A stretch of 64,000 bases of DNA from Lineus longissimus (taxonomy: Eukaryota; Nemertea; Pilidiophora; Heteronemertea; Lineidae). A model generated the notes under the pieces. The model searched no databases and was not told the DNA's origin. It saw only the letters and a list, made by a program, of their open reading frames with translations. Positions within the stretch are counted from its first letter, which is position 1, and each line of letters opens with the position of its first letter. Positions 1 through 12,100 of this stretch are shown piece by piece. The DNA lies in assembly GCF_910592395.1 (NCBI RefSeq), contig NC_088318.1, forward strand, positions 6,780,756 to 6,844,755. Reading direction: 5' to 3'. The position numbers and the translations under genes were made by a program.

Positions 1-564
1 AAGAAGGTCAAATTAAAAACCTGTGTGACATATACTGTATGGTGGTTAGATGTACCCATGATATCAAATTGGTGGCAATCGGGCAAGAAGTTAAGGAATA
101 ATCACATTTTTAAGGTTTTTGGATTTTGCCCCCTGGTGGTCAAGTGGTGAATCATATTGGACCAAACTTCGGTCCGAGATCACCTGACTAAGGGGTAAAT
201 GTGTACCAAATTTGGTATCAATAGTCATTGCAGTTTAGAAACGTGCCATCGTTACATCCTAAAGGCCAATTTACACCATTTGACCTCTGTGACCTTGAAA
301 AGGAGGTCAAATCAAAAACCCGGAGGATATATGATGCACCTTTGCTAGAAGTACCTACCATATTTTTTTCAAAATTTCCCGACAACTATTAAGGGAGATA
401 TTGCATATTTTCACTTTTAACGTTTGGCCCCCTGGTGGCCAAACAATGAAACGAATCGGACCGAAACTTGGTCTCCAAGGTGTCATTACATAAGGGTACA
501 TGTGTACCAAGTTTCAACTCAATAGCTCTAACAGTTACGAAACGTGCCCTGCTAACGGACGACG

Positions 565-596
<32 letters not shown>

Positions 597-600
597 ACGA
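1..600. repeat. Diverged ~300-bp dispersed repeat units ending in a (GAC)n tract
   Basis: Two related units follow each other. Both have a CCCCCTGGTGG block, a 'cggacc(g)aaa..tt.ggt' block, a 'tgtgtacca' block and an 'aaacgtgcc' block; the first also has GACCTCTGTGACCTTGA. A (GAC)n microsatellite lies at about 560-600 and is followed by a short hairpin-like GCTCACCTCTGCTAAGAGGTGAGC. More diverged units occur at 950-1170 and 2340-2760. No coding potential beyond simple-repeat frames. This looks like a dispersed non-autonomous repeat; I cannot assign a family. Confidence 0.5.
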
Positions 601-1648
601 CGGACGCCACGGTATGGGATAAGCTCACCTCTGCTAAGAGGTGAGCTAAAAACCCAACAATGTGGACATTTTATTTGTCGCCGACTTTTCTTACAAAAGT
701 TATAATTACCATATTCAAATCCTCCTAGCTGTTTATCAACTGATGGTACAAATGATCCAAAACGAGGAGGAGAATCCGCCATTTTCAACACGATATTACC
801 TCTTAGCTGTTCTTGTGTTAAAAGTGCCTGAAATAATGAAATGAAATGTCCTGGGGACATTGTGCTCACCTGGGAATCATTTAGTGGCAGATGAAATGAC
901 ATATGGAGGTTAAATTGACTTTTAGATATGACAAAATGTGGTACTGTCAATGACACTTTTAGAGTTTGACCTCTGTGAACTTGATAAACTAGGTCACAAT
1001 TGACCTAAATTCGGTCAACTTGTACAGATGCCCAATAGGTGTCTCCATATAATATTTGAAAAATCTCTGACAAATAGTAGTGAAACGTATCAACTTCAAT
1101 GGAATTTTAGAGTTTGACCTTTCTGACCTTGGAAACTAGGTCAAGGTGAAAGTGCGGATATAATAATCAGTAGCTGAATAAACAAAACATGGATTCATGT
1201 TTCCAAAATCAATGTGCAAAGCACGTTCTCACTCACAACGTTATCTGACGTCGCCGTTCACGTGCAAATTCCAAGTGAATGCATTGTTGTGGGCCAAAAG
1301 ACGTTGTAATGTTCAATGCAGCCCTGAAAATTTCTTGCTTTTCATCAATGTTCTCAATACTAAATGAAGGATTGGTCAACCTTGAATAAACGTTTTACAA
1401 CTTAATTTCATATTTTTTGAATAATTTGATCCCCATCTGTCCATACAAAATTTTAGAACATTTTATGATATAGAAGACTTCAGGGGCTCTGTCATTGGCT
1501 CTTAGAAATTCTATGATTCGACACGCTATCATCGGGCCATGTCTTTAGTGGAAAAACTTTAAAAAATTATTCCTTAAAAAGCCTCGGCACAGGGGTTCAA
1601 CTTACATAAGCGGCTGGCACCCATAGGAAGAAACATGTTGCATGTATA
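601..1648. other. No gene seen; AT-rich spacer with a degraded repeat unit
   Basis: Only a degraded unit of the flanking ~300-bp repeat is visible (about 950-1170, GACCT...TGACCTTG words). No long open frame, RNA gene or terminal repeats recognised. Confidence 0.4.
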
Positions 1649-2220
1649 CAGGGGGTCCAGAAAAAACGCAACCAGATACTTCCACTACCTGGGCGGGTTA
1701 AAACCATTGATACCAGTGGATGGGGAATCTTTCTAGGAGAGGAATGATAATAAGATTGACCGATTTGGTTCAGTAGTTTTTGTTGTAGAGCCTATTTTGT
1801 GAAGTACAGACAGGCTTCATCTTCGCTTAGGAAAAATCGAGCTGTGCCGGTAAATTGAACTTAGTAAGTAGGTGGATTAAATGTAAGGTAATAAAACTGA
1901 TATGAGACAATATCAACAAGGTCCCTGTGGTGACTATTTGCAACTGAATAAAGGTCGTGTAAGCATGGCCTGGCCTCAGCACACCACCAAGAGGTTTGTA
2001 ACCTGCAACAGAAGCGTTCTGTTTTTCTGCATTGAACCTGACCAAGGGACTCCAACCTTGCTTCACAAAATCATCTCTACAACAAAAACTACTGAACAAA
2101 ACTGGTCGATCTTGTATCATTCTTCTTCTAGAAAGATTCCCCAGCCACTGGTAGTGGTATCAATGGTTTAACCACCTGGTAGTGGAAGTATCCGGTTGCG
2201 TCTCTTCTGGACCACCCTAG
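1649..2220. mobile_element. Tc1/mariner-type MITE with long terminal inverted repeats
   Basis: The ends are inverted copies of roughly 160 bp. The left end starts CAGGGGGTCCAGAA and the reverse complement of the right end starts CTAGGGTGGTCCAGAA; both continue through 'CGCAACC.GATACTTCCACTACC'. The element is flanked by TA on both sides (1647-1648 and 2221-2222). A CAGGGxGGTCC terminus with a TA duplication is typical of Tc1/mariner. Only about 570 bp long with no transposase, so non-autonomous. Confidence 0.8.
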
Positions 2221-2239
2221 TATATAGGTCAAACCAAAG

Positions 2240-2800
2240 TTGGTATGACATGTGATCCTTGCTTGGACTGATGTACCATAAAAATATCATCGAAAACAAC
2301 TTAACAAGTCAACAATAAGCGAGACATTGCAATTTTTACCTTTTTTAGTTTTGGCCTCCTCAGTGACGTGGTTGCCACTGTCGAGAATCAGATATCAGAC
2401 CGAAATTCGGTGTCGGTGGTTATATGACGTAGGGAGTCATGTGTACCCAAATTTCAAGTTCATACAGCGGTTAAGAAACATATAGTTAAGTTACACTCAA
2501 ATGGCCAATTGACGCCATTTGACCTCAATGACCTTTGAAATTAGGTAAAATCAAACACCCTTATGATATTTGCTGTAGGCCTATCCTTGTTAGGAGAACC
2601 TACCATAAAATATTTATCGAAAACGAGTCACTCATAAGAGAGATATCCCACTTTTTAGGTTTCCACTTCTGGCCCCTTTTGGTGGCCAAGTAAAGAATCA
2701 GATCGGACCGAAATTCACTGGCATGACTGAGGTCACCTGACCTGGGGTCCGGTGTATGAAGTCAACAAACATGGTCAACAGGTCAATGCGAGGCTAATGA
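2240..2800. repeat. Further copies of the ~300-bp dispersed repeat
   Basis: Same block order as at 1-600 (nuclear-receptor-like GACCTCAATGACCTTTGA, 'cggaccgaaattc', 'tgtgtaccca', 'aagaaacat'), strongly diverged. A run of TAGGCCTA words follows at 2818-2842. Confidence 0.45.
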
Positions 2801-3085
2801 GCTTTTTTGGGAAAGCCTGTAGGCCTAGGCCTAGGCCTACAATTTTACGAAAGACCATGGATTGATCTAGGCCTATGCAAATGTATGTTGTATAACACTA
2901 TACAGACTTACGGAAACTGGCAAAATATATCAACCGTTCAGTATCCCTAACTGAAACTCGAAGCCCAATCAAGTACCAGGCCAGGGGCCAAACTCAGAAG
3001 AAAACTCTTAAGTTGGCCCGGATACGACGGTTGGCCCTACGAGCATGACGAGTAATACTAGTGTCGCGCATACCCACCCTGGTAT

Positions 3086-4423
3086 CCAGTCAGAACGGCC
3101 CCTGGCCAAAACGGCCCCGCTTTAAATAGAGTCAAAACGGCCCCGAGTCAAAACGGCCCCGGGTCAAAACGGCCCTGGGTCAAAACGGCCCTTGGTAGTT
3201 CAGTGGTAGTAACCTATCTGAACTAGATAACTGTTTTTACTCCGTGCGTGTAACCAGTGGTAACGAGATAAGAAAGCAGATGTTATGCACTTTTAAAACT
3301 TAGAAGTTGCGTTATCTGGTTTTTGGCCTGTTCGCCCATATCATTGTTATTATTATTAATCTTCTCTACATTATTCTCTATATGTAGGGCTAATGTAGGT
3401 CTACACCATCGAACTTTATTCAGGTCCGTGATCACACAGAAAAATATAAGATCATTAATTAAGCAAGGGGAATTAATCAAGGCTACTTTTCGTGATATTT
3501 GCTGAGGTTCCTTTTACCTTTAACTTCTAGACATCTATTTTGTTCAATAATTTTACATCTGACCAAATACATAGAGTGGAGAGGGATCGCACTGTCTCTT
3601 TAATCTTGTGACTGAGCTCATTGTGAACAGTGATCACATGCCAAAGGTGATGCGAATTCACTGTCTCTTTGATATTGCAGCTAATTAGAGCTAATTGCGA
3701 ACACTAATCACATGCCAAAGGTGATGCGAATTCACTGTCTCTTTGATATTGCGGCTAATTAGAGCTAATTGCGAACACATATTGTTTTAAGATAACAAGT
3801 GCATATGAACAAGTGTGATATGGTTTTATTCTCTGCCTGTATTTTATATGTTTTGATTTGATTTGATGAACTGTAACAGTGACGACTGTATGTAAATGTT
3901 GTCATTACCGGTATAATTGATAATAAACTACTAAGTATGAGTTAAAACGAAACAGGTATTCCGTATTGATTTGTCTTCAATTTGACTATGAATGATGATG
4001 CAATTCATGACTGCATGCCGACTAACCGGTGGTTCATATAGATCCTAGTCTTCTCATTTCTCATTTCTTTCTCATTTAGAAGTATGGATATACGACGGTT
4101 GATTGGCATGCATGACTGTGGCCCAGACAAAAAGCCCCTCGATCTACTAAGTACTTCTGAATAAACATTGCCAAGCATGCAAACAGTACTAAGAATGAAG
4201 ACTACAAATTCTTGAGGTCTAGATCACAGGATCGAAGTTCCCACCCCTAAAAATACTTATCCCTAAACCGCCTCAACTATACACTCAACTATACCCGCCC
4301 ACTTCACACGATACCCTACACTCTCCGATTCCACTCTCCGACGCTATAGGTGCCCATTTGACCCGGGGCCGTTTTGACTCTATTAAAGCGGGGGCCGTTT
4401 TGACCAGGGGCCGTTCTGACTGG
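3086..4423. mobile_element. Non-autonomous DNA element with ~59-bp terminal inverted repeats
   Basis: 3086-3144 is matched in reverse complement by 4365-4423 (ends CCAGTCAGAACGGCCCCTGG / CCAGGGGCCGTTCTGACTGG). The left end carries four to five tandem copies of a TCAAAACGGCCCCG unit. TA lies close to each end, so a TA target duplication is possible but not exact. No transposase inside. An internal tandem repeat is listed separately. Confidence 0.7.
3631..3778. repeat. Tandem repeat, about 2 copies of an ~80-bp unit
   Basis: The stretch 'tcacatgccaaaggtgatgc' to 'gagctaattgcgaacac' is repeated head to tail with few differences; a diverged partial copy lies just upstream (about 3590-3630). It sits inside the inverted-repeat element 3086-4423. 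Confidence 0.75.
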
Positions 4424-4760
4424 TAAGCCCCACCCTGACGGTCAATGTTATCCAATAGTACATTATAATAGCCTCGGTCATGTGATCTGTGAGATTTCGC
4501 GGGAAATGAAATTGTAAACAAACGCACGTGCGCAGTTCAAATGTCAACAAATACACGTTGTTGTTTCCCGGTGTTTGAAAAGGGGTTTTTAAAGGGGGAC
4601 TACAGGTAGGAGCTGGGGGTGAAATTGGTGGTATTTCATTTTTCTCATATGTGCAATGAGGGGCGTTAGCCTCAGGGGATGGGGACTGTGTTGACCGCCG
4701 TGTTTAGGGGTCATATACGCATAGGCCTATATCTGCATGAGTCAATTACATTGAGGGGGG

Positions 4761-4949
4761 TGTTGGATACTGTGTTATGTTACACCCTGTATAATAATAT
4801 CAGTAGTGGTCGCACAAATGTGCTTGTGTTGTAGCCATCTTGGGCTTGTCACAACTTCCGGTATAATCACCAATAAACCAGTTTATTGTTGTTATGAAAT
4901 CCATCTATAGTTCCTAAATCTGATATCTTCCAAGGATCAAGACATGACA
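4761..4949 (+). repeat. 5' LTR of the gypsy element
   Basis: Matches 13714-13902 base for base by reading. TG...CA termini. Contains an AATAAA poly-A signal (about 4872) and a weak TATA-like 'tgtataataata'. Confidence 0.93.
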
Positions 4950-4970
4950 TTTGGCGACGAGGGTAAACTA
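4950..4970 (+). other. Putative primer-binding site
   Basis: TTTGGCGACGAGGGTAAAC follows the 5' LTR directly, where reverse transcription would be primed. A TGGCGAC.. start is common next to LTRs of Mag-type elements; the tRNA is not identified. Confidence 0.55.
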
Positions 4971-5864
4971 ACTTTCGGCAACATCACTTCGTAAGCGGTA
5001 TCTCGCGTGTATCTGTGCATAAATCGAGGTAGAATCGGGGCAGAACCCTGCTCGGTTGCTCTGCGCACATCATCATACATCGTATCGGCCAGTGCAGTGC
5101 ATCGCATATGCATTCGGAGAGCGCGATCGCTACTGGCAACCTTTTGGTCGCTCGTGGGACCCACTTTGATGATCGCCGCCCAGACCCTCACGTGACCCGC
5201 GTGTTAATAGATGGCGACGGTGTTGTTCCAGGCGGCGGTCGACCTGCATATTTAATGCTTTCCCTGTGTATTTGAGTATAAACTTGTACGATAAATGATA
5301 AGCGTGCGTGATCCGTGGTTGATGGATACTAATATCATAATATGGGGGAAGGCGCCGTGGAGGTCTATAGCCAGGGTGGGGTGGGGGTTATAGTTAGGAT
5401 GATGGTATCATGGCCGTTGACCGAAAAGCAGTGGGGGAGGACCAGGGAATATGGGGGCTATAGATATATTTGAGTATAGATTTATACGATAAATGATAAG
5501 CGTTTGTGATCCGTAATTGTGGATACTAATATCATATAATAAATATGTTTTTGTCCGCTCGGAACTGTTTAATCTACAGACATAGGCATCACACTGTAGG
5601 CCCTAATAAGATCAATACCCATGTCGTGATTTTACTATTTAGCAAATTTTATCCCGGCAAATTATATATTAATGTGATTTGTTACTATTGATTGATTATT
5701 GGCAACAATCACTGTTCATTGATAAGTTCGAGGAAAAATGTTGAGATCAACTTTGTTATCCGAAGCGTATAGGCCTAGGATTGATTGATTATGTCGTTTA
5801 TCTTGTAATATTCATGTAACTATGTACACTGTATTATGATGTACTGTCTGTACTTTTCTGATAG

Positions 5865-6141
5865 GGGTGTCTACAAAACCAAGACCCAAGACCCAAGACC
5901 TACAAAACCAAGACCCAAGACCCAAGATGTTGATGGGTCTTGGTTTTGTAGGTCTTGGTTTTGTAGACACCCGTGTGGGTGTCTACAAAACCAAGACCCA
6001 AGACCCAAGACCTACAAAACCAAGACCCCCACCTACAAAACCAAGACCTACAAAACCAAGACCCATCAACATCTTGGGTCTATGGTCTTGGTTTTGTAGG
6101 TCTTGGGTCTTGGGTCTTGGGTCTTGGTTTTGTAGACACTC
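5865..6141. mobile_element. Foldback element FB1 made of 16-bp alternating units
   Basis: Ends GGGTGTCTACAAAACCAAGA and TCTTGGTTTTGTAGACAC are inverted repeats. The interior is almost only the unit CTACAAAACCAAGACC and its reverse complement in runs of alternating orientation, so the whole folds into stacked hairpins. Flanks share TGATAG (left TCTGATAG, right TGTGATAG), a possible imperfect target duplication. The long frames reading TKPRP/LGFVGLG repeats are low-complexity artefacts. Confidence 0.75.
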
Positions 6142-6548
6142 TTGTGATAGCTGTGCAACTGCAAGTAAATACTTAGTTAGTTCATCACCTTTCGTACAGA
6201 TGGCAGTGCAGGTGAGGGGTTTGGTGTGTTTGGGAAAGGTCTCACCTTGAGCGGTTGAGGACAATGTCACAACCAGAGGATTTTTAACTATGGTATGGGT
6301 TTGCCAAGGCTTCTTTGAGGGTTTATAACGAATTATGGGCTTATCCCCCCGCATTGATGTATCTGTAGTCGTCACAATCAACTATCATGTCGGTACTTTA
6401 CGCATATTACATGTCCGTGTATGTAAAGTTTCTTGTACTGTGCTATTAATTATGTAACTTTTCTTGTACAATAAATTTTTTTCACATTTGACAGTACCTA
6501 GAGTTTTTGCTTCGTCTTTGCTGTTCGGATGACGTATTTCACTGTACC

Positions 6549-7636
6549 GGTAATCACTGCTATCTTAGCGGATACACGCTGAGGGTTCCAATAAGAAAAC
6601 CGTACGAGTGGCAGATTTTCTACGGCTCTGAAAGCAATCACTGTTATCCTTAAGGAGACACACTGAGGGTCCCCAGCAGCGATCAACTTGGTTATCTGGA
6701 TAGTCTTGATAGATAATTGGCAGTAATCACTGTTATCCTTAAGGAGACACACTGAGGGTCCCCAGCAGCGATCAACTTGGTTATCGGAGTAGTCTTGATA
6801 GATAATTGGCAGTAACCACTGCTATCCTTAAGGAGACACACTGAGGGTCCCCAGCAGCGATCAACTTGGTTATCGGAGTAGTCTTGATAGATAATTGGCA
6901 GTAATCACTGCTATCCTTAAGGAGACACACTGAGGGTCCCCAGCAGCGATCAACTTGGTTATCGGAGTAGTCTTGATAGATAATTGGCAGTAATCACTGT
7001 TATCCTTAAGGAGACACAATGAGGGTCCCCAGCAGCGATCAACTTGGTTATCTGGATAGTCTTGATAGATAATTGGCAGTAATCGTTGTTATCCTTAAGG
7101 AGACACACTGAGGGTCCCCAGCAGCGATCAACTTGGTTATCTGAATAGTCTTGATAGATAATTGGCAGTAATCGTTGTTATCCTTAAGGAGACACACTGA
7201 GGGTCCCCAGCAGCGATCAACTTGGTTATCGGAGTAGTCTTGATAGATAATTGGCAGTAATCACTGTTATCCTTAAGGAGACACAATGAGGGTTCCCAGC
7301 AGCGATCAACTTGGTTATCTGAATAGTCTTGATAGATAATTGGCAGTAATCGTTGTTATCCTTAAGGAGACACACTGAGGGTCCCCAGCAGCGATCAACT
7401 TGGTTATCTGAATAGTCTTGATAGATAATTGGCAGTAATCGTTGTTATCCTTAAGGAGACACACTGAGGGTCCCCAGCAGCGATCAACTTGGTTATCTGG
7501 ATAGTCTTGATAGATAATTGGCAGTAATCACTGTTATCTTTAAGGAGACACACTGAGGGTCCCCAGCAGCGATCAACTTGGTTATCTGGATAGTCTTGAT
7601 AGATAATTGGCAGTAATCACTGTTATCCTTAAGAAG
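6549..7636. repeat. 89-bp satellite array, about 12 copies
   Basis: The unit starts near CACTGTTATCCTTAAGGAGA and ends near GATAGATAATTGGCAGTAAT. Spacing between equivalent positions (e.g. 6719 and 6808) is 89 bp. Copies differ by single bases (CACTG/CGTTG, TCTGGATAG/TCGGAGTAG) that recur in several units, as expected from local amplification. The first copy is diverged. Shares CCCAGCAGCGATC with the inverted repeat that bounds the insert. Confidence 0.92.
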
Positions 7637-8268
7637 ACACACTGGCTGTGACTGTATCATCTCTCTCACCATGTAGACAACTTGGCAGAGCAGCCAAGAC
7701 TGATTTGGCCTGGCTGTGACTGTCTCATCTCTCTCACCATGTAGACAACTTGGCAGAGCAGCCAGGACTGATTTGGCCTGGCTGTGACTTCCTCATCTCT
7801 CTCACCATTTGACAACTTAATAATAATATTGCCCTACTGCCTTTTTCATGAATTAATTTTGAGCATTATGTTTACAACGTAGTTGACAATAATTATAGTG
7901 AGAGAGATGAGACAGTCACAGCCAGGCCAAATCAGTCTTGGCTGCTCTGCCAAGTTGTCAACATGGTGAGAGAGATGAGGAAGTCACAGCCAGGCCGAAT
8001 CAGTCCTGGCTGCTCCACCGTGTTGACAACATGATGAGAGAGATTAGGAAGTCACAGCTAGGCCGAATCAGTCCTGGCTGCTCCACCGTGTTGACAACAT
8101 GATGAGAGTGATGAGACAGTCACAGCTAGGCCGCATCAGTCTTCGCCGCACTGCCTAGTTATTGATATGGCGAGAGAGATGAGACAGTCACAGCCAGGCC
8201 AAATCAGTCTTGGCTGCTCTGCCAAGTTGTCTACACGGTGAGAGAGATGAGAGACAGTCACAGCCAGG
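7637..8268. repeat. Inverted tandem array of an ~85-bp unit
   Basis: About 2.3 copies on one strand (7637-7815, 'ctggctgtgactg...ctctcaccatgtagacaacttgg'), an AT-rich spacer (about 7816-7892), then about 4.5 copies in reverse complement (7893-8268). Folded, the two halves pair as a long imperfect hairpin. Confidence 0.85.
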
Positions 8269-8282
8269 CATCGCCCTCGCTG

Positions 8283-8603
8283 TCATAATTCGTCGTCCCC
8301 CCGACTTAATAAGTCGCCCCCCCCCCCCCCCGACTTAATAAGTCGTCCCCCCCGCGAGATAATAAGTCGTCCCCCCGACTTACTAGGTCGTCCCCCCGAG
8401 ATAATAAGTCGTCCCCCCGACATAATAAGTCGTCCCCCCGAGATAATAAGTCGTCCCCCCGACTTACTAAGTCGTCCTCCCGACTTACTAAGTCTTCCCC
8501 CCGACTTACTAAGTCGTCCCCCGAGATAATAAGTCGTCCCCCCGACTTAATAAGTCGTCCCGCCGAGAATTTTTTTTTTCGATGTCCTTTCCCAGCCAAC
8601 GTA
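8283..8603. mobile_element. Truncated foldback element FB2 made of ~20-bp palindromic units
   Basis: About 13 units of GTCGTCCCCCCGACTTAATA type; most contain their own palindrome (GACTTAATAAGTC) or the variant CGAGATAATAAGTCG. The right end reads ...GACATCGGG-like terminus, reverse complement starting TACGTTGGCTGGGAAAGGAC. This resembles the terminus of FB3 (TACGGCGGCCGAGAGAGGAC), so both belong to one family; the left terminus is missing. The minus-strand frame (repeated RGDDL) is spurious. Confidence 0.65.
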
Positions 8604-9120
8604 GATTTCAGAGAAAAATTCAATAATTTTAGTGCTTAAATGAAAAGTCCATAGGCCTACTACAAGAGGGCAAGCACGATAATACTAGTAACCTGATGTC
8701 AGCAGTACAGTGAAGATAGTAGTCTACATGTTAGTTCATAATAATAACAGCTCAAGAAACCACAGATCCCGGCGCCCCCCGCCCACTGACGAAGACCCAG
8801 TCGCGCAACTCGATCCATCTCACCCGATCTCACCCTGGCCAAGTTGAGCGCGTAAATACCACGAAAGGGTTAAATTTATCTATTAATAGAATATTCAACT
8901 AAGATTGCCGTCATGTTGATGCACCGCCTGACCATGCTCCACACATAGATAACGCATGCGCAGTAGCAGCATCTTAAATGGAGAATTGGTCACGTGAGGG
9001 TCTGGGCGGCGATCATCAAAGCGGGTCCCACGAGCGACCAAAAGGTTCCCAGCAGCGATCGCGCTCTCCGAACCCTGATCGTGCATCGTATCGTAGCTTC
9101 GGGATAACCTTTCAATCATC

Positions 9121-12100
9121 ATGTCGATAAAACCCAAGCTAGCAGAGTTGGAACATTTCCCTCTTGAGCCTAAAGAAACGGCAGCCTCCCGTTGGGAGCA
9201 ATATACCAAGCGTTTTGATAACTTTTTAGTTGCAACCAATATCACCAATCAAATCCGCCAGAGGGCAATGTTGTTGCACTGTGTGGGCGAGGAACTGTTC
9301 ACGATATTCGAAAATATCCCTGATCGAGGCGCTGCTGATGATTATGCTGCGTGCAAGAATGCAATCAAAGCATATTTTCAACCAGCCAAGAACGTTGAAT
9401 TCGAAACCTACAGCTTTCGTCAGGCTCGGCAAAAGCCGGATGAATCGACTGACCAGTATCATGTTCGGCTCCGAAAACTGAGCATTCATTGTGAGTTTCA
9501 TGATGTGGATCGTGAGATTAAATCGCAGATCGTACAAACTTGTCGTGACTCTGAAGTTCGTCAAAAGGCTTTGCGGGACCCCAACCTCACCTTACAGCAA
9601 CTCTTAGCCTATGCTAGGGCTAGAGAGGCTAGCGGGGTTCAGGCCAAGGCTATGGTTGATGGACACGAAACCGTTATCAAGAAAGTGGAGTCACAGAACA
9701 ATCGATCGAAACCAAAAAAGTTTGTACCCAAAGCAAAACCGAAGTCGAAAGACTTAACTTGTGGCTTGTGTGGGGGACCGTACCCTCATGAGAACGAATG
9801 CCCTGCAAAGGGGAAAAGCTGCAATAACTGTGGTATCATGAACCATTATGCTAGGGTTTGCCGGAAATCGAAACAGGCAAAACAGGGAACTCAGGCTGGT
9901 CAATCAGCAAAACCGAGATTCAGCCAAAGGCACAAGCAGCATCATGTTGGTGATGACGATACGTACGGTTACAGCAATAATCAGAACCGGCCTTGGGAGG
10001 ACACTTACAACTTGTTCAATACGGAGTCCGAGGATCCAAACAAGTTCCCTAAGCGTAGAAAGCAGGCATGGGCAGAGTCGCCTATCACGCCATATACCGT
10101 CGATGCTATAATCAATGGCGTGAACATAACGTTTGAAGTCGACACCGGGGCTTCAAAAACCATTGTGAGTCAGGATGAGTTCGATAGACTGCGCACAGGG
10201 ACAGAAACTTTAAATCTTGAACCAGCTTCGGTGAAGTTACGTACGTATACTGGTGAAGAATTTCGACCATCAGGCATGTGTGTAGTTCCTGTTACGTACG
10301 AGGACCAACAGGCGGAGCTGTCTCTCCTAGTCGTGCCCGGAGATCGTCCAAATCTGCTAGGACGAGACTGGATGTCAAAATTGTGTCTGAAGTGGCAAAC
10401 AATTTTCGAGACTCATTCTGTGCATGAGAAGATAAATCAGCGCATCAGTGAAATAAAAGTTGTGTTGTCGAAGTATCGCGACTTGTTTAAACCAGGCCTA
10501 GGCAAGGTCAAAACCAAGGCAAAACTACATATCGATCCAAACGTAGTACCGGTATTTCATAAAGCGCGTCCAGTACCGTATGCACTTCTCGAGGCAATTG
10601 ATAAGGAACTTGACAGATTGTTAGCTCTGGGTATCATTGAACCTGTGGCTCAATCCGACTGGGCTGCACCGATCGTGCCTGTTCGTAAACCAAATGGGCA
10701 AGTTCGTATCTGTGGTGATTTTAAACTCACTGTCAATCAGGCTACCAGGGGGAACCAATACCCAATACCAAAGATAGCTGATCTGTATGCTAAGTTGGCC
10801 GGAGGGCAGACCTTTACCAAGATTGATATGTCGGATGCCTACCTACAGATGGAGCTAGACGATGCTTCGAAAGAACTAGTAGTTATCAACACACACCGTG
10901 GGTTATTTCGCTATAACCGTCTAGCGTTCGGCATTTCTTCCGCCCCTGGCATCTTTCAGAGAACAATGGACAATCTATTACAAGGACTTGATCATGTCGT
11001 TGTGTACCTCGACGATATCTTAGTTACGGGCAAGACCGCTCAGGAACACCTGGCTAATCTCGAGAAAGTTCTGAAACGGCTGCTAGACGCAGGGTGGCGG
11101 TTAAGAGAAGAGAAATGTACATTCAATGCTGATGCTGTTGTGTACCTGGGTCACCGCATTGATAAGGATGGCTTGCATCCTGTCCCCGAAAAGGTTGAGG
11201 CCATTGTCAAGGCACCACCACCGGAGAACATCCAACAACTGCAGGCATATCTCGGAATGCTGAACTATTATGAACGGTTCTTGAGAAATCGTGCAACCGT
11301 GTTGGAACCATTACATGAACTCTTGCGCAAGAAAGGGTCCTGGCATTGGGGTCCTGATCAGCAGAAAGCTTTTGTGGTTTCTAAGGAACTGTTACAATCA
11401 TCGAAAATCCTTGTGCATTATGATCCAGCAAAGGAGATAATCGTAGCTCCAGACGCGTCACCTTACGGACTTGGTGCGGTATTGTCTCATCCTGGTGAAA
11501 TCAAAGGACAGGACCGACCTGTCGCGTATGCTTCACGTTCCTTATCGTCTGCTGAACGCAACTACTCGCAACTGGAAAAGGAGGCGTTAGCGTTGATTTT
11601 TGCGGTCAAAAAGTGGCACCAGTACTTATGGGGAAGAACTTTTACCTTGTTGACGGATCATAAACCGTTAGTAGGTTTGTTGCATCAAGACAAACCAATA
11701 CCACCAACGGCCGCACTGCGCATACAAAGGTGGGCTCTAACTCTGTCCGCATATGACTATAAAATCGTCTATCGTCCAGGGCAACAGAATGGTAACGCGG
11801 ATGGCCTAAGTCGACTACCAGCGTCGCCCCCACCAGCTTCTCCACCACCGGCAGAGTTCATTCATGCATTGGATCAGATTGACACCACTGTCGTTACGCA
11901 CACCATGATCGCCACCTGGACCAACAGACATCCTGTGTTGGCCAATGTTCGAAAGTTCATCCTTTCAGGATGGCCTAAGCGGGTTGATAAGCAATATCAG
12001 CCATATTTCTATCGTAGAAATGAACTAACTCTACACGAGGGTTGTATCTTGTGGGGTGCTCGGGTCATCGTGCCTCCACAAGGTCATCGTCAGCTCCTGG

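Larger units (their letters stand above)
5113..9072. mobile_element. Insert in the gypsy leader bounded by 85-bp inverted repeats
   Basis: 5113-5197 and 8988-9072 are reverse complements with few mismatches; the outer ends read TTCGGAGAGCGCGATCGCT and AGCGATCGCGCTCTCCGAA. Between them lie about 3.8 kb without a gene but with a foldback element, a 12-copy 89-bp satellite, an inverted tandem array and a truncated second foldback. No target-site duplication is evident. Either it is a non-autonomous inverted-repeat transposon that jumped into the leader, or the leader suffered an inverted duplication. Confidence 0.65.

Noticed and set aside
3190-3225. GGTAGTTCAGTGGTAGTAAC, tRNA A-box-like
   Set aside because: No B box at the right distance and no cloverleaf; not called as a tRNA or SINE.
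5836-6381. Overlapping frames rich in TKPRP and LGFVGLG
   Set aside because: Both strands of FB1 are open because the 16-bp unit lacks stops; low-complexity artefact.
6549-7636. Regular repeats considered as a CRISPR array
   Set aside because: 89-bp head-to-tail copies without unique spacers, in a eukaryotic context; a satellite.
8306-8623. 105-codon minus-strand frame of RGDDL repeats
   Set aside because: Translation of a 20-bp tandem repeat in FB2; no protein family, and the repeat unit is palindromic DNA.
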